Below, piece after piece: positions 1-13,900 of a stretch of 64,000 nucleotides of DNA. Source of the stretch: Tribonema minus (Eukaryota; Sar; Xanthophyceae; Tribonematales; Tribonemataceae); NCBI GenBank assembly GCA_017506865.1, contig JAFCMP010000017.1:434001-498000 (forward strand), read 5' to 3'. Each line of letters starts with the position of its first letter. Position 1 is the first letter of the stretch. The notes beneath the pieces were generated by a model. It had not been told where the DNA came from. It was given only the letters and a program-made list of their open reading frames with translations, and did no database searches. Made by a program: the position numbers and the translations under genes.

Positions 1-53
1 GCTCTCCCTCATGCCTTGCTCCATGCGCCGGTGCCTGCACTCCAACGCTGCAG

Positions 54-1957
54 TGACGACTGGGGCATCGGGGCGGCGCTGAACAAGACTGACATCTACA
101 CGAGCTACGGATACATGCCCGGCGCGGACCGATACCCCTTCTACGCATTCACGGTGGAGGACGGAAGCAGCATCTACGAGGTGGGCTCAGGCACATGAAC
201 GCTGCAGAAAATTGCGTCCATTCGGTGATATAGTGGTACAGCACGTCACTGGGTGTCATACTGTGCATCGATCAGGATGGTTGGATCTATGCGCAAGCAG
301 CAGCATAATGATGGGCGTGGTGCACGCCTTGATCAGATATTTTCAGCAGTATACTCTTCCAGCGTACCGTGCGATGCAGCCAATGCTCGCCTTTCAAGAC
401 ACCTTGTACCTCTGTCAATGTCGTGCTGTTGCAGCGTACCGCGAGCAGCTTGCGATGCAGCCAATGCACGCCTTCCCACCTTGCACTGCTGTCAATGTTG
501 TGCACTGATCCGGCAGGAGGCGGAGGCGCTCACTGGATTCCAGCTGTACAACCCCAGCCTGGAGCTGCTGACGGTGGCGCGAAGGCTGAAGTTCAACGGC
601 CAAGAGGTCAGCAGAAGTCAGAGTCTCGCTGTTGTGAAGTTCATCAAGACACAGTGCATGCAATCACTTACCCTCACGATGTCGGTACTTGACCGTTGTG
701 CTCGTATGCTAGCGCAAAGTGCGCAGCAGTTCGTGCGTATAGTCATGCGCTCCACCTGGTTCGGCCATTGCACGGCCGCTGAGCCATGGCCGCAGCGCTG
801 GTATTGCACGGCATCGACACACATGCATGCTGCGCACATAGTGACACTTGCACGCAGCGCTCAGCAATAGAAGAGTTGCCAGCAGCGCTCTGTAATGAGC
901 CAGCCGCACATTCGTCAAAACTTTGTTGCGGCGGTGCCACGCGACAGTCTTGCCCAACAGCGCAAGCAACAGTGCTCGACCTCACACACACACACACACC
1001 CCTCAATCAGAACTTTATTGCAATAGCGCCGTGCGACAGCCTTGCCTAACAGCGCAATCAGCAGTGCTCACCCTTGATACCCGCCCCCATCCCCCCCCCC
1101 CCCCCCCCCCTTCCTACCAGAACTTCATCGCGGTGGCGTCGCGCGACAACGCGCCCCCCGCCGCGGCGGCGGCGGCGCGCCTCTTTGCGGAGCACCTATC
1201 GTCGCGCCTGACGGACGGCGACGCACGGCTGAAAGGCATCGTCCGCGCCTTTGCCTCCGAAACTGCCATCGAGCAGTATGTTAGTGACGCCAACTATGAT
1301 TCCCCCGGCAGTGTGAAGGTCGGCTTCGCGGTCGTGTTCAACGAGGCGCCGCCGGCGCTCGCGCGCGCGGAAGAGGCGTGGAGCGCTGCTGCTGCTGCGG
1401 CCTCTGCGGAGGACGGCGCACTTGCAGCTGCTGCTGGGGGTGATGATGGCGAGGGAGAGGGGCTGCCGCAGGAGGCGGCAGCAGTGCTCAGACAGCAGCA
1501 GCAGCAGCGCTCAGCAGGCCAGGACGGGGCAGCGCTCAGGCAGCAGCAGCAGCAGCAGCGGCACCAACGCTCAGCAGATGCTGACTTTCTACTCGCAGCG
1601 GGAGCGGCGCCGGCGCCGCCGCCGCTCGCGGGCGGCGGCGACTGGGACTACACGCTGCGCTTCAACTTCACGTACGCGGTGGACCTGCTGTCGCGCTCCA
1701 GCACGTGCCTCTACGGCATGTGCGACGGCGGGGGGGAGGGGCTGCCGGGTACCCGCCTGCCCCCCACGTCCCCCCTGCTGCGCCCCCCCTCCGCCGCGGC
1801 CGCGTTCGGCTACGGGCGCTCGGGGTTCCTCGCGGCGCAGCGCTGGGTGGACGAGTGGGTGGTGGGGGTGGCGGCGGGGGGGGGGCAGGGGGTGAGCCTA
1901 AAGGGGAGTTTCGCTTTTTTTCCGGAGCGCGCTTACAGGACGGACCAGTTTCAGCAG
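54..1957 (+). CDS. ABCA exons 1-3 of window: first extracellular domain
   Basis: Exons 54-180, 517-606 and 1121-1957 encode the large soluble loop that follows the first membrane helix in ABCA proteins. The first exon has an acceptor at 51-53 and ends on a whole codon before GTGGGC. The third exon is long (837 nt). It begins after a C-rich tract with the residues [10 protein letters not shown] and ends [19 protein letters not shown] just before the next membrane block. Its middle is a low-complexity insertion of Ala, Gly and CAG-encoded Gln runs (about 1380-1600), likely variable and not structured. Exon 2 ([20 protein letters not shown]) is phase 0 at both ends. No cysteine-rich pattern distinguishes a subfamily. 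Confidence 0.82.
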
Positions 1958-4900
1958 GTGAGAGTGCGTGCGCGTGTGTGCAATGGGTGGTGGCGCGTCA
2001 GTGTTGAAGAGCGTGTGCGTTATTGATGAAGCGTGCTCCTGGTGTATATGCAGTGTTGGTGATAGGTATGCAGGATGGACCAGTTTCAGCAGGTGAGAGT
2101 GTGCGCGTGCGCGGTGGCGGCGGCGAGTCGGTGTTTGAAGAGTGTGCTGTAACACGGTTGAAGTGCGCTGTTGAAGTGTGTGCTGCTGATGTATATGCAT
2201 GTATTGGTGATAGGTGTGCGCAGGAGCGATTGTGCTGTGGCGTCGTTGCGCGCCGGCGCGCCGGACCGCTTTTGAAGTGCTCTCTTGAAGTGTGTTTTTG
2301 ATGTGTACTAGGTAAGGCAATGTGCTCAGGGGCCGTGCATGCGGTGGTGGTTGTTGTGCGGCGTTCATGTTGAGACGAGTTGAACGAGTTGCACTTTGTT
2401 GCCGCCAGCGCGCAATGGTGTTGTGGTGGCAGGTCTGCAAGGCTCAGCTTTAAAGTTGACTGTATTGTTGATCTGGTGTTGCCGCTGTCGCTTTTTTCAT
2501 ATGGCAAGGTCATCGCGTCCACCCTGGGCATCATGATGGCGTTCCTGTACACCAGGTGTCCTGAAATGAGTCTCAGCGCTGCATGTATGCATAATCAATG
2601 TGAAGTTGATCTTGAAGTTGAACATTCTGAGCGTTGCCCTTTTCGCTTGTTCAAAATGTAGGTCATCGCGTCCACCCTGGGCATCATGTACATGCTGGCG
2701 TTTCTGTACACCCGATAACAACACATCAACTTCAGCGCTGCATATGTACTGCACTTGGTATTGAAGTTGCACATGCTGAGCGTTGGGGCTAATGCTTGTC
2801 AAAAACGCAGGTCATTGCGTCCACGCTGGGCATCATGTACATGCTGGCGTTCCTGTACCCGGTGAGCCGCATGGTGCGCCTGCTGGTGACCGAAAAAGAG
2901 TCACGCATCAAGGAGGGCTTGAAGATGATGGGCCTGAGCGATGCCATCTACCAGCTCAGCTGGCTCATCACCATGGTATGTATGTATGTACTTCTTATTG
3001 GTGCTCGCTTACGTCGCAAATTAGCCAAGATTGTGGATGTTTAGCTTGCAACCAGAATCCACATGTATCCTTGTAAACAGTGTCACTAAACACCTTCTTA
3101 AACTGTCTCGGTGCGCATTGCCGATCACTTCTCGACGACATCGGCAAATGGTAAGTATGCACTCAAAGTTTGCTTTGACGTAATAGCAAGGGGAACATTC
3201 TTGTATGGGACGAAGGAGGCATGTTATTTTGATCATCGGAAGCATGACGTCATGAAGAACAATCGATGAGCCCACCATCTTTGGAAATGGTGATGTGCAT
3301 GCTCATTCGGGGCTATTGTGGCGCGTGTACATGATGGCAACAAAGTAAGCTGCTTGGTGCTGTCAGTGTACGCGCACTTAACTTCATGTCATATTTGTGA
3401 ATATGCTGACGCAGTAGATTGCCAGCCTTATGCTGTAGTCCTGGAAATGGTGCTGTGCACCCAATGTGCAGTTGCTTCAGATGTTGTGATCAAACAGTGG
3501 GAATCACAATGTCACTGTCAAGCTACCAGACAGCGTGGCCAAACTCATCCTGTGGCGGAAGCGTTTGTCTCTCGTGCACACTGTGCATCGTGCACCGTCC
3601 TGCGAACATCAGGGCGGTACTACTGCCTTCTTCGCTACAGTAGCTGCACACAGAAGTATACCTTGAAGTGTGTGTAGATGTACATGTTTTGAGGTTCATG
3701 CACGTGCGTACGCAACATGTCATCAGGCGGAGGAGCAGCGTAGATCGCTCAGTCATGAACTGCACTGCTGCCTTTCCACTACAGAGGCTGTATCAAACAT
3801 CATGCTTTGAAGTATATGTATACATGTATACATTCTGGAGTACATGCACACGCGTGCGCAGCAGTTAGTCATGCGCAGAAGCAGCGCTCAGCCGACCGCT
3901 CGCTCCGTCTGCTCTGCGCCATCCATTTTAAAGCCCTGACCACCCGCCAACAGAATGTCATCACCACTGCGCTCCTGCATATCTTGCCACGCAGCCCTGA
4001 CCCTAACCCCCTTCTTACTTTACCCCTGTTTGTGAGCAGCTTGTGCAGCTGCTCATCACGGACGTGGCGATCCTGCTGGTGGTGCGCAGCTCCGTCTTCA
4101 ACTACAGCGACAAGGCGCTCGTCATGCTGTGGCTCTTTGCGGTTTCGCTGGCCATCACGGCCTTCTGCTTCCTGATTGCCACTTTCTTCAGCCGCGCCAA
4201 GGTGCGCTATGCTGCTGCTTGTTGCTGTACATGGCTATTATGCTGCATGTGTATTCCACATTTTGTTATAGCGTTATCACGGCAAAAGTCTTGGGCCGTG
4301 CCAAGGTGCGCTATGCTGCTGCTTGTTGTTACATTGCTATTATGCCGCATGTGCATTCCACTTTGTTGTAGTGTTATCGCGGCAAAAGTCTTCAGCCGCG
4401 CCAAGGTACACTACGCTGCTGCTCGGTGCTGTACATGGCTATCACGCCGCATGTGTATTCCAGATGTTGTTGTAGTGTTTATTTCAGCAGAAGCTGTTGC
4501 AGCGTGTATGTATGGTTTCTGGTGACCACCTTCTGCAGGCGCGAGCTGGAGCCGCATAGCTTCAAGTTCTACTTCAACTGTGCTATGTATGCCTCATTGT
4601 ATGTATGCACATGTGCATGTGGTTTTGCAGCATGCATCCGCCTGCAACAGCCAAGGGCCCTCTATATGACCTTCGCGATCGTTGCTGCTGATATTAAGTT
4701 GCCAAGTCCTCTTCATGGCCACGTGTAGCGACGTCAAGGAATATGAAAAGCATTAGCAACCGCCTTATCTCAACCTAAGACCTGAGCATATCTCATGGAG
4801 TGATATGCAATAGTTTCACCATTGGAGAAGCGGCAGCATATGCAGACTTACTTGCATCCCCCTCTTGTCATGTTACAGTATGCACGGTGGCACAATTTGG

Positions 4901-7900
4901 AACCTGTTGCGCAGCACTTCAAAGAGACTCTTGTAGCGCTTTAAGGCGACACATCACATTACACATGTGACCCAATATCCTGCTCGGGAAGTTCAACTCT
5001 CCTCGCATCACCTTTCCAGAGTTATCCTTATCGCAACACCTTGACCGCAGCGACTCTTCACCTCACCGCCCCCCGCATCCCCCCCTCGCCCCCGCACTCC
5101 CCCCCCCCAACCCCCCCCCCCCCCCCCCGGCCCAGACCGCGGCCACACTCGGCTCCATCCTCTTCTTCGCCACCTTCTTCCCCTACTTCTACGTCGGCGG
5201 TGCAGCGCAGGCGGGCGGCGCCGCGACGCGCGCACTCGCGGGCCTCCTAGCACCCACCGCGCTCGCACTCGGCGGCGACACATTTGCGGCGTGGGAGGGG
5301 GGGTTGGTAGGTATACAGTGGGGCAACGCGTTTGAGGCGTACGAGGGGCGGCTGAGCTACGCCGCGGCGGTCGCGCTGCTGCTGGGGGACGCCGCGCTGT
5401 ACGGGCTGCTGGCGTGGTACCTGGAGAAGGTATGTAAATATGTATGCGTGGGTGTAGCGTGTGTCGGCAGCGGCTGTGATCAGATGCGGGTCAACTGTGA
5501 CGTACGCATGGAGCTGTAGGTGCAGGGACGCCTGTATTGGTCCGGTGGCAGTGCTCAAGCGCAAACACGTGTTGGGGACGCCGCGCAGTACGGGCTGCTG
5601 GCGTGGTACCCGGAGAAGGTATGTATGTATGGGTGCAATGTGCATTGCGGTAGCGCTGAGGCGTGGTCAAATGTGAATACCAGCGGGGAGCTGCCTCGCT
5701 GTGCGAGCTGCTGGCGCGGTAGCTGAAGAAGGTACGTGTTGGGTATAGCGCATGTTGACAACAGCAGTATTCAGGCGAGGTCACGACATGAGTTGGCTGC
5801 TCGGCGACGCCGCGCCTGTATGAGCCGCTGGCTGGCAAATGTATGATGTATGGGGGAAGGTATGTATGTATGGGTAAAGTGCGCATTGACGGCAGCCGTG
5901 CTCAGGCGCAGTCGATGCGAACAGCACGCAGAGAGGGTAGGTATGGGTAAAGCGCGAGCCGGTGTCAACAGTGCTCAGGCACAGAGAAAGGTGACCGGCC
6001 AGGCTACGGTGGACAAGTGACTGGTGAGTAACGAGTTCCTTATCATAACTGCCCGCACACCTTACCTACCTACCCACTCGCGACGATGCCGCAGGTCCTA
6101 CCAAAGGAGTACGGCACGCAGCTGCCATGGACCTTTCCCTTCCTGCCCAGCTACTGGAGGCCTGGCGGCGGCGGCGGCGCGCGCAGCGTAAAGTCCGGTG
6201 ACGGCGATGGGGGGGACTTGCAGGAGCCCCTTCTGAGGGGGGATGCCTGGGCGCAGGATACCGCGCGGGTGGAGCCCGTGGGGGCGGATCTGAAGCGACA
6301 GGTGCGCACTCATATAAAACTTGAAGTTTGACTTGCAAAATTTGAAGTTTGAAGTTTGCAGTCGTTTGCTGGAAGGTGCCATATTGCAGTGCAAGACAGA
6401 GTTCAATCTATCTGACGAGGATGGGTGGGGACATGGTGACCACAACACCTCAACTTCAACCGCAACAGTACTGGCAATACAAAGCTGCACACAATGCTAC
6501 ATTGTCAGCTGTAGGCGCTGTGCAGGTTTTACGCAACTTGGTTAAGGGTTTGGACCAGGTTAAAGTTTAGCATCAGAGGTAGGCTGCGGGTTGCTGTGAG
6601 GATGTCGTGTGCAACTGCATCTGTGCCGCACGCTGTGGCATGCAATCTCAGTGCGTCCGAGCCTTGCTACCTGCTGCCGCGATGCACTGGCGATACCGCT
6701 GGTCTACATGCACAGGTGCACATGACTGCTGAGCGTTGCTGTGGTACCCGCTGCATGACAACAGCGCTAGTGCCATGTGCACAGGCACTTAAGTACTGTA
6801 TGACACGCGTAGCCGTTCACAAGCGGCTGCAGGCGCTTACGCTGCAGCGCTCCGCGCTGATCGCTGCTGCCGGCTAGACACGGTCACGTTGCTGCGTTCT
6901 GCGCTGATAGCTGCTGCCGCCGGCTACAGGCGCTCATGCTGCGATGCTCCGCGCTGTTTGCTGCCACCGCCGGCTATGAGTGCTCACGTTGCAGTGCTCA
7001 GCGCTGCCGCCGTTGGCTACAAGTGCTCAAGCTGCAGTTGCTGTGTGACGCGCACAGCCGGTTACACACGGCTACAAGTGCTCGTGTGGCAGTGCTCCGC
7101 GCTGATCGCTGCTGCCGCGTTCTGTTCGCAGATCCATGACGGTCGCGCGGTGAGCCTGAGGGGGCTGCGCAAGGTCTACGGCGACGGCAAAGTGGCCGTG
7201 CACCACCTCAATCTGGACCTCTTTGAGGGACACATATCAGGTGTGTATGCTGATGACGGTACACGGCAGGCATGCGTGCGCAGAAATGCGGTACTGCTGA
7301 TGAGGGTCGCGCGACCCCTGACCCTAGCTCTCACCCATGCAGCTCATCCTGGACCTCTTTGACTCTTTGAGGCCACTGCCTATCCCTGAGCAGTGCTGGT
7401 AGGTTACAAAACGTTTTTCCTCCCCGCTCAGCACCTGTGCCATCCGCCCCCCTCTCCTCCGCCCCCCCTGTCCTTGGCTAAGCAGTGCTGTGAGGCCGCC
7501 GGCCCCCTCCATGCAACCTTGCTCAGCACCTGTGCGATTCCCCCCCCTGTCCTCCGCCCCCCTGCCCCCCGCTGAGCTGTGTTGCTGGGCCACAACGGCG
7601 CGGCCAAGCCCTCTGTCGAATCTTGCTCAGCACCTGTCCATCCCTCCACTGAGCAGAGCTGCTGGGCCACAACGGCACTGATTGATTGCAGCCTTGCTCC
7701 GCACCTGTGCCACCGTCCCCCCCCCCCCCCCCCCCGCGCCCCGCCCCCCCGCTGAGCAGTGCTGCTGGGCGACCATGGCGCGGCCAAGCCCTCTTTCGCA
7801 ATCTTGCTCAGCACCTTTGCCATTCCCCCCCTGTCCTCCCTCCCCCGCCCTCTGCGAAGCAGTGCTGCCGGGCCACAACGACACTGATAGCAGCATTGCT

Positions 7901-10900
7901 CAGCACCTGTGCCATCTGCCCCCCTGTTCCCCCCCCAACCCCCACTGAGCAGTGCTGCTGGGCCACAACATCACTGACTACAGCCTTGCTCAGCACCTGT
8001 ACCATTTCCCCCCCTGTCCTTCCCCCCCTTCACTGAGCAGTGCTGCTGGGCCACAACGGCGCGGGCAAGTCCACAGCGATCAGCGTGCTCACGGGGCTGC
8101 TGCCGGCGACGGCGGGGGAGGTCATCGTGAGGGGGCGCAGGGGGACGGCAGGGGGGCCTGCGGGGGGTCTGGGGGTGTGCCCCCAGCACGACGCGCTGCT
8201 GCCGGCGCTGACTGTGGCGCAGCACTTGCGGCTGTACGGCGCGGTGAAGGGGGTCGCGTGGGGGGACCTGGGGGACGCGGCGTACAAGGTAGTACTTGAA
8301 GCTTCAACTTCAATCGGTAGGGGCGTCACCGGTCAGCATCTGTGCCACCATGTCACACTCGCAGCGGCTTGACCCCCCCAGCGAAGCTGGCGTGCATTGC
8401 TGGTGTTGAATGCTGAGCATCATCGCCGCTCAGCTCAACTGATGTCCTTCCACTGACCACGATGGTGTCCGAGGGGCTGTCATGGGTCAAGGTTAGGGTT
8501 AGGGTTAGGATCTAGGGTTTGGAACAGGAGGATGCTGCCGGCAAGGCCACCATGAGCAGCAAGCTCTAAGGCTCATGCCGGTGTTGAAGCTGCATGCGTG
8601 CAGCAGTGCTCAGCCATCACATGCACATCCCATCTGCTCACCAGTGTAGCTTCTACACCAGACCTGCAGACGCGCAGCTTCCCCTAGCCCTAAACCTCAC
8701 CCTAAGTTGTGCCGCTAACGTGGGAGGCTCCCCATGCGCCGTGCCTGCTCTGATTCATGCATGAGCCATCACTATACCCCTCCTGTTCATCCCCCTCGAA
8801 CTCGCCTGCACACCGCAGCTGGCCTGCAAATTTGGCCTGCACGAGCGTGCCATAGGTCAGCGGTAGGGCTAGGGTTAGAGTTAGAATTAGTGCATATCTT
8901 CGCATCTTTGGTCCCAACCAGCAACTCCGCATGTGCACCACCGGTTGTGGCGTGTGGATGAACCCTTGCTGTACCCCCCTGTTGACCCCCCCCTGCGTCT
9001 CACGCCAATACGCTGCAGCTGGCCTGCGAAGTCATGATTTCGACCAGTAAATTCGCATGCGCACCACCTGTGATCAGTCACTATGGGTGAACCCTTGTTG
9101 TACTCGCCTTACCCCCCCCCCCCCCCCCCATATTGCTCTCACGCCACAGCTGGCCTGCGAAGTCGGCCTGCGCGAGAAGTGGGGGCAGCCTGCCGGCAGC
9201 CTCTCAGGGGGGCAGAAGCGCAAGCTGAGCGTTGCCATCGCCCTCATAGGCGACAGCAAAGTGGTGGTGTTGGATGAGGTGAGAGACACGTGGGAGGGTA
9301 TATGGGTTTGAGTGTAGGGTAGGGTATGCTCCGCAGGTAAGCAGGCTGAGCGTTGTCGTTGTCCTCATTGACAGCAAAGTGGTGGTGTTGGACGAGGTGT
9401 GAGACACACGGGGGGGGTCAGGTCATTACACATGAGTTTGGGGGGGTTAGGGTAGGGTATGCCATGTAGGTAAACAGGCTGAGCGTGGCCATCGCCCTTA
9501 TAGGTGACAGCAAAGTGGTGGTGCTGGACGAGGTGAGAGGCACGCTGGGGAAAGGTTAGTATTATATTCATTTGGGTGTATGATGTTAGGGTATGCAGGG
9601 CAGCAGCGCAAGCTGAGCGTTGCCATCGCCTTCATAGGGGACAGCAAAGTGGTGGTGTTGGACGAGGTGAGAGATGCGCTGAGGGGCAGGTTAGTATCAG
9701 AGTACTTTGAAGTTTTTGAGTTGGGTGTAGGTTAGGGTATGCAGGGGTATATGAGTTGGGTGTGGGGTAGGGTATGCAGGGGTAGCACAGCAAGCTGCGT
9801 GCACATTGCCCAGCACCACCACACTACCACCGACAGCACCACTTCCGCCGCCACCAGGAGCGCCGCCGCTGCGCTGCATGTTGATGTTCTGCTTGACATG
9901 CCGCCGCGTGCCATAATTGCACAGCCCACGCCAGCCACGGACCCGTTGTCGCAGCAATCGCGTTGCGCGCTGCCGCCCATCATGAGCGCTCAACACATCG
10001 CAGCGCTCACCGCCGCCGCCGCCGCATGCGCCTCCCCACACCTCTCGTTGCTGAGCTCGTCGCATGCACCGCCACCGCCGCCGCTTCACTGGCGGTTGAT
10101 GGCATGTGATGCAATGCCACCTGTCGTCGCCGATCATGCTGCAGCGCTCACCGCCGCCGCTGCCCCCGCGCCGCGTGCATCACTGTGCAGGCCGCATCGC
10201 GAATGCTCAGCGCGGCACCACTGTACCACCTCGCTTTGCGGAAGTTGTGCGGTGCGCTGTCACCTGTCATCATCGCTCGTCACATCGCAGCGCTCACTGC
10301 CACCGCAGCCGCCGCTAACTGCCGCCGCCGCCGCGCGCACCTCTGTGCAGCCCACTTCAGGCACAAACTCATTGCTTTGCAGCAGTTGTGTGGTGCGCTG
10401 TCACCCCGTCATCATCACTCATCGCATCGCAGCGCTCACCGCCGCCGCCACTGTGTTGCATCTCTGTGCAGCCCACGTCTGGCATGGACCCGTACTCTCG
10501 CCGCAGCACGTGGGGCGTGCTCATGCGCCACCGCAAGGGCCGCGTCGTGCTGCTGACGACGCACTTCATGGACGAAGCCGACGTGCTCGGTGAGCGCTGC
10601 GAATACTGTCGTTCAAAAAACACGTCTCGCTTTTACACGCATTTACTTTGATAACACAAAGGAGAAAGGTTGAGTTTAAAAATACTTTGAAGTATTCTTT
10701 TCATTGAATTTGATTGTTACTGCAAAGGCCGCGTCGTGCTGCTGATGACGCACTTCATGGATGAAGCCGACGTGCTCGGTGAGCGTTGTGAATGCTGTTG
10801 CTCCTTCCTGGCTTGCGCATTTTCACCATTTTGAAGTCAATTGCGAATCATTGACGCTCATATGCAGAGTCTTGGGTGTATACAGTAGCACGTACACAGC

Positions 10901-13900
10901 GCCCTGGACGTGCACGCCAATTTCACACACACAAGGCACCAGATTCTGCGGAGCCAGCAACATGTGCACCACCAGAATGTGCGCTTCTTTGAACTACCGC
11001 AGTGGTGTGTCAGTGTGACGCATCCCACTGACCTTACGGTAATGTGCGTGTCTTGCCTTTCTGTTTGCTGCTGTGCATGCGTCGTGTGATGGGACCCAAC
11101 TTCAGGTGACAGGTGAGCACGGATGAAACCTCATGTTGTATGCCGTGCAGCCTTCCTTCGGCATGCATAGATGCATATATGCATATGTTGATGGACCAGC
11201 GCAAAGCGCACTTTGACAGCGGCGTGCTGTGATCACCAAATACAATGCAGACCAAGATGCTCGGTTTTGCGCAGGTCGTGTTTTGCGTGGCCTACTCGTG
11301 GCAACAATGGCATTGCCATCTTCAGCAATGCATGGTGATGGAACAGCGCAAAGCGCGCAGTTTAAAGCAGCAGCGTGCTGTTGTTGATGCAGACAGAGCA
11401 GTCGATCGTGCAGGACATGATGTGTGTGGCTTTTTGATAGCAACAAAGGTGACGCAGCATCACGGCCGCCTGCCACTGTGTTGTTCTGAACCTTGATGTC
11501 GTATAGCAGTATTGTAGCACAATGGCAGCAAGTGCTAGATGATGATGTTTGACAAGTGCAGCAAGAGCCAGAATTGAAGCAGTTGGGTTTAGGATCGAGC
11601 ACGTGCGCATACATTGACTGATGACAGTGACATACATACATCATTGATTGCGGGCACAGATTGCTGGCACAGCTCCGATGGCAACCAATGTTGTTGACTA
11701 CGTTTCGCCCTAACCCTAACCCTAACCCTAACCACACGTTCACACGCGCCTTGGCCTGGGCTGGTTCCATGACGGCAGCATGCCACAGGCCTGGCGTGCA
11801 ACGTGGGGCGATGTTAATTCTGCATTCGGCTGCACTAAGCCGCAGAGTTTTGATGCAGGCTGTGATAATGCATGCCATACTCATCCTTCTGTAGTGTCCA
11901 ACACCCCCACACCACGGCATTGCTGCGCATGCAAAACTGTTGCGATGAAGCTGCACACGACCTCTGTTGACCCTTTTCCACGTGCCAGGATTGCCATCAT
12001 GGCAGAGGGGCGCTTGCAGTGCCTCGGCAGCAGCCTCTTCCTGAAGCGCACGTATGGGGTAAGTTGAAGTTGAAGCACCCCAGTAATTTGCATCGTGAAA
12101 GTTGCGGCGAACTCTACTGTAGTGCAACAGGGATAAAGCACATGCCTGGGGTGACACGCATCGTAAGAATGCACATCTTCACCGCAACGTCGCTGCCTGC
12201 AGATTTCTGTGACAAATGCACGGTGGCATTCAGATGCTGCCTATCGAGTTCTTTTCATGAATACGTGTACTTCGAAGTAGCTCATGTACTGCCATATACT
12301 GCTTCATATGGGTGAGGCCAGAAGTGTACAGTTGAAGTTGAGCAGCAGTGCTCAGCGCTTGATTCTGCACGGTGGGTAACGTTCACGTTCAGTTGCATTT
12401 GCCGCCTGTAGACCTGTGTGAGATCTGAGTAGTTTTGGACCAGCAGCATGATCAGCAGCACTTTACACCTACATTTGAATACCCACCCCATACATGCAGC
12501 AATACGCCATATTGACGCTGTTTCCTGCTAGAATGGCTGATCTCGGCTGCTCACAACCATCTAGGGTCAGCAGTTGAGTCTGGGTCAGGGTTGGCCAACG
12601 TATTGTCACGTCGCCTGAAATCTTTCCACGATCAAACGGCCATCGATGCTTACGGGAGGACCGATCGAGGGTTGTCATGCGATCATTGTCTGGCTTGCAC
12701 GCCTGCCATATTGCAGCAAAACGCCTAAAAGCATAATAGATTATGCGCCTTGGTACCGTCACATCGCCCCGCATCCAGGCAGCTTTCTCAACGGTCACAA
12801 GGCCTTCAAAGCATGCGAGAGGCTCGACAGGAGTGTTGACTTACACGTCGATACAACAACGCCAATATGTTGTTTGTCTCGCATGCCTGCCATAATGGAG
12901 CAAACGCCCAAAAGCATACCAGATATAATGTGCCTTGTGTGTTTGCTGCAGGTACCGCATGCACGCATTGCCGCTTCGCCCTGCGCTCGAGTTGTATTCG
13001 TCAGCATCCAAACGCACATTACGATACAACGTGCCGCTTGTGTTTGGCGACAGGCTGGCTACACCATGACCACCAGCACCGATAACGACACCATGTTCCT
13101 TGCGTGTCTGCTGCAGGTCGGCTACACCATGACCATCACCACCGACGCGCGGCAGCGCTCCAACAGCGTCGGATCACCTGTCGCTACGACACCATCACAA
13201 TGCTGTCCGTCTCGTGAGCCTGCCACGAGCACACGCCCAAAAACATGACAAGTACTGTATCTTGCGTGTTTGGTGACAGGTTGGCTACACCATGACCATC
13301 ACCACCGACGCACGAACGCGCTCTCACAGCGGCAGCGGGGCCGGTGACGCGCTCGAGAGCGGCGGCTTGGACAGCGGAGCGCTGACGCGCCTAGTGAAGG
13401 TATGTATGTATGTATAGATCCTTAGCTGGCCTCACTTTACGCAGCTGATTCGCCCAGCTGTAGCTCAATGCCTGGCTTGCAGACATGGTCTAAGAATGGA
13501 TTGTGACAAGGAAGCGGAGTGAACTGTGGTGTGCAAGCAGGGTTTCGAGGCATTTCGCGGTTCAAAGTTAGCGTCAGGGTTAGGGTTAGGGTTACGACGT
13601 GCATGTGAGTGCGCAGCCAGCGGTGCAGTAATGCGGCTGACGTTCCTGGGTTCTGGTCCCCAGATGTCAGCGCTGCTCTCGCTCCCCACCATTCAGCGCG
13701 ATGCATTGAGCACTACAGTCTGATTCATCGAGCACAATAGTAAAGCATGGGACCACACATGACTTCAAGTCAGCGCAACTTCAAATCAGTCCACTCGCCA
13801 CATGCCGATGGTCTCACCCTCCCCCCCCCCTCCCCCCCTCCCGCCCCCAGTCGCACATCCCCGCGGCGGACCGGCTCAGCAGCGCTGATCTTACAACAAC

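Noticed and set aside
11708-11733. Chromosome end
   Set aside because: Only four TTAGGG-type units inside a gene that continues on both sides, so it is an interstitial run.
10472-12058. One-base frameshift making ABCA a pseudogene
   Set aside because: The 7-nt microexon at 11106-11112 with good splice sites restores the frame and the conserved residues.
12646-13248. 200-codon open frame before ABCA exon 14
   Set aside because: It is the read-through of junction copies and intron; only the 13280-13399 part continues the conserved protein.
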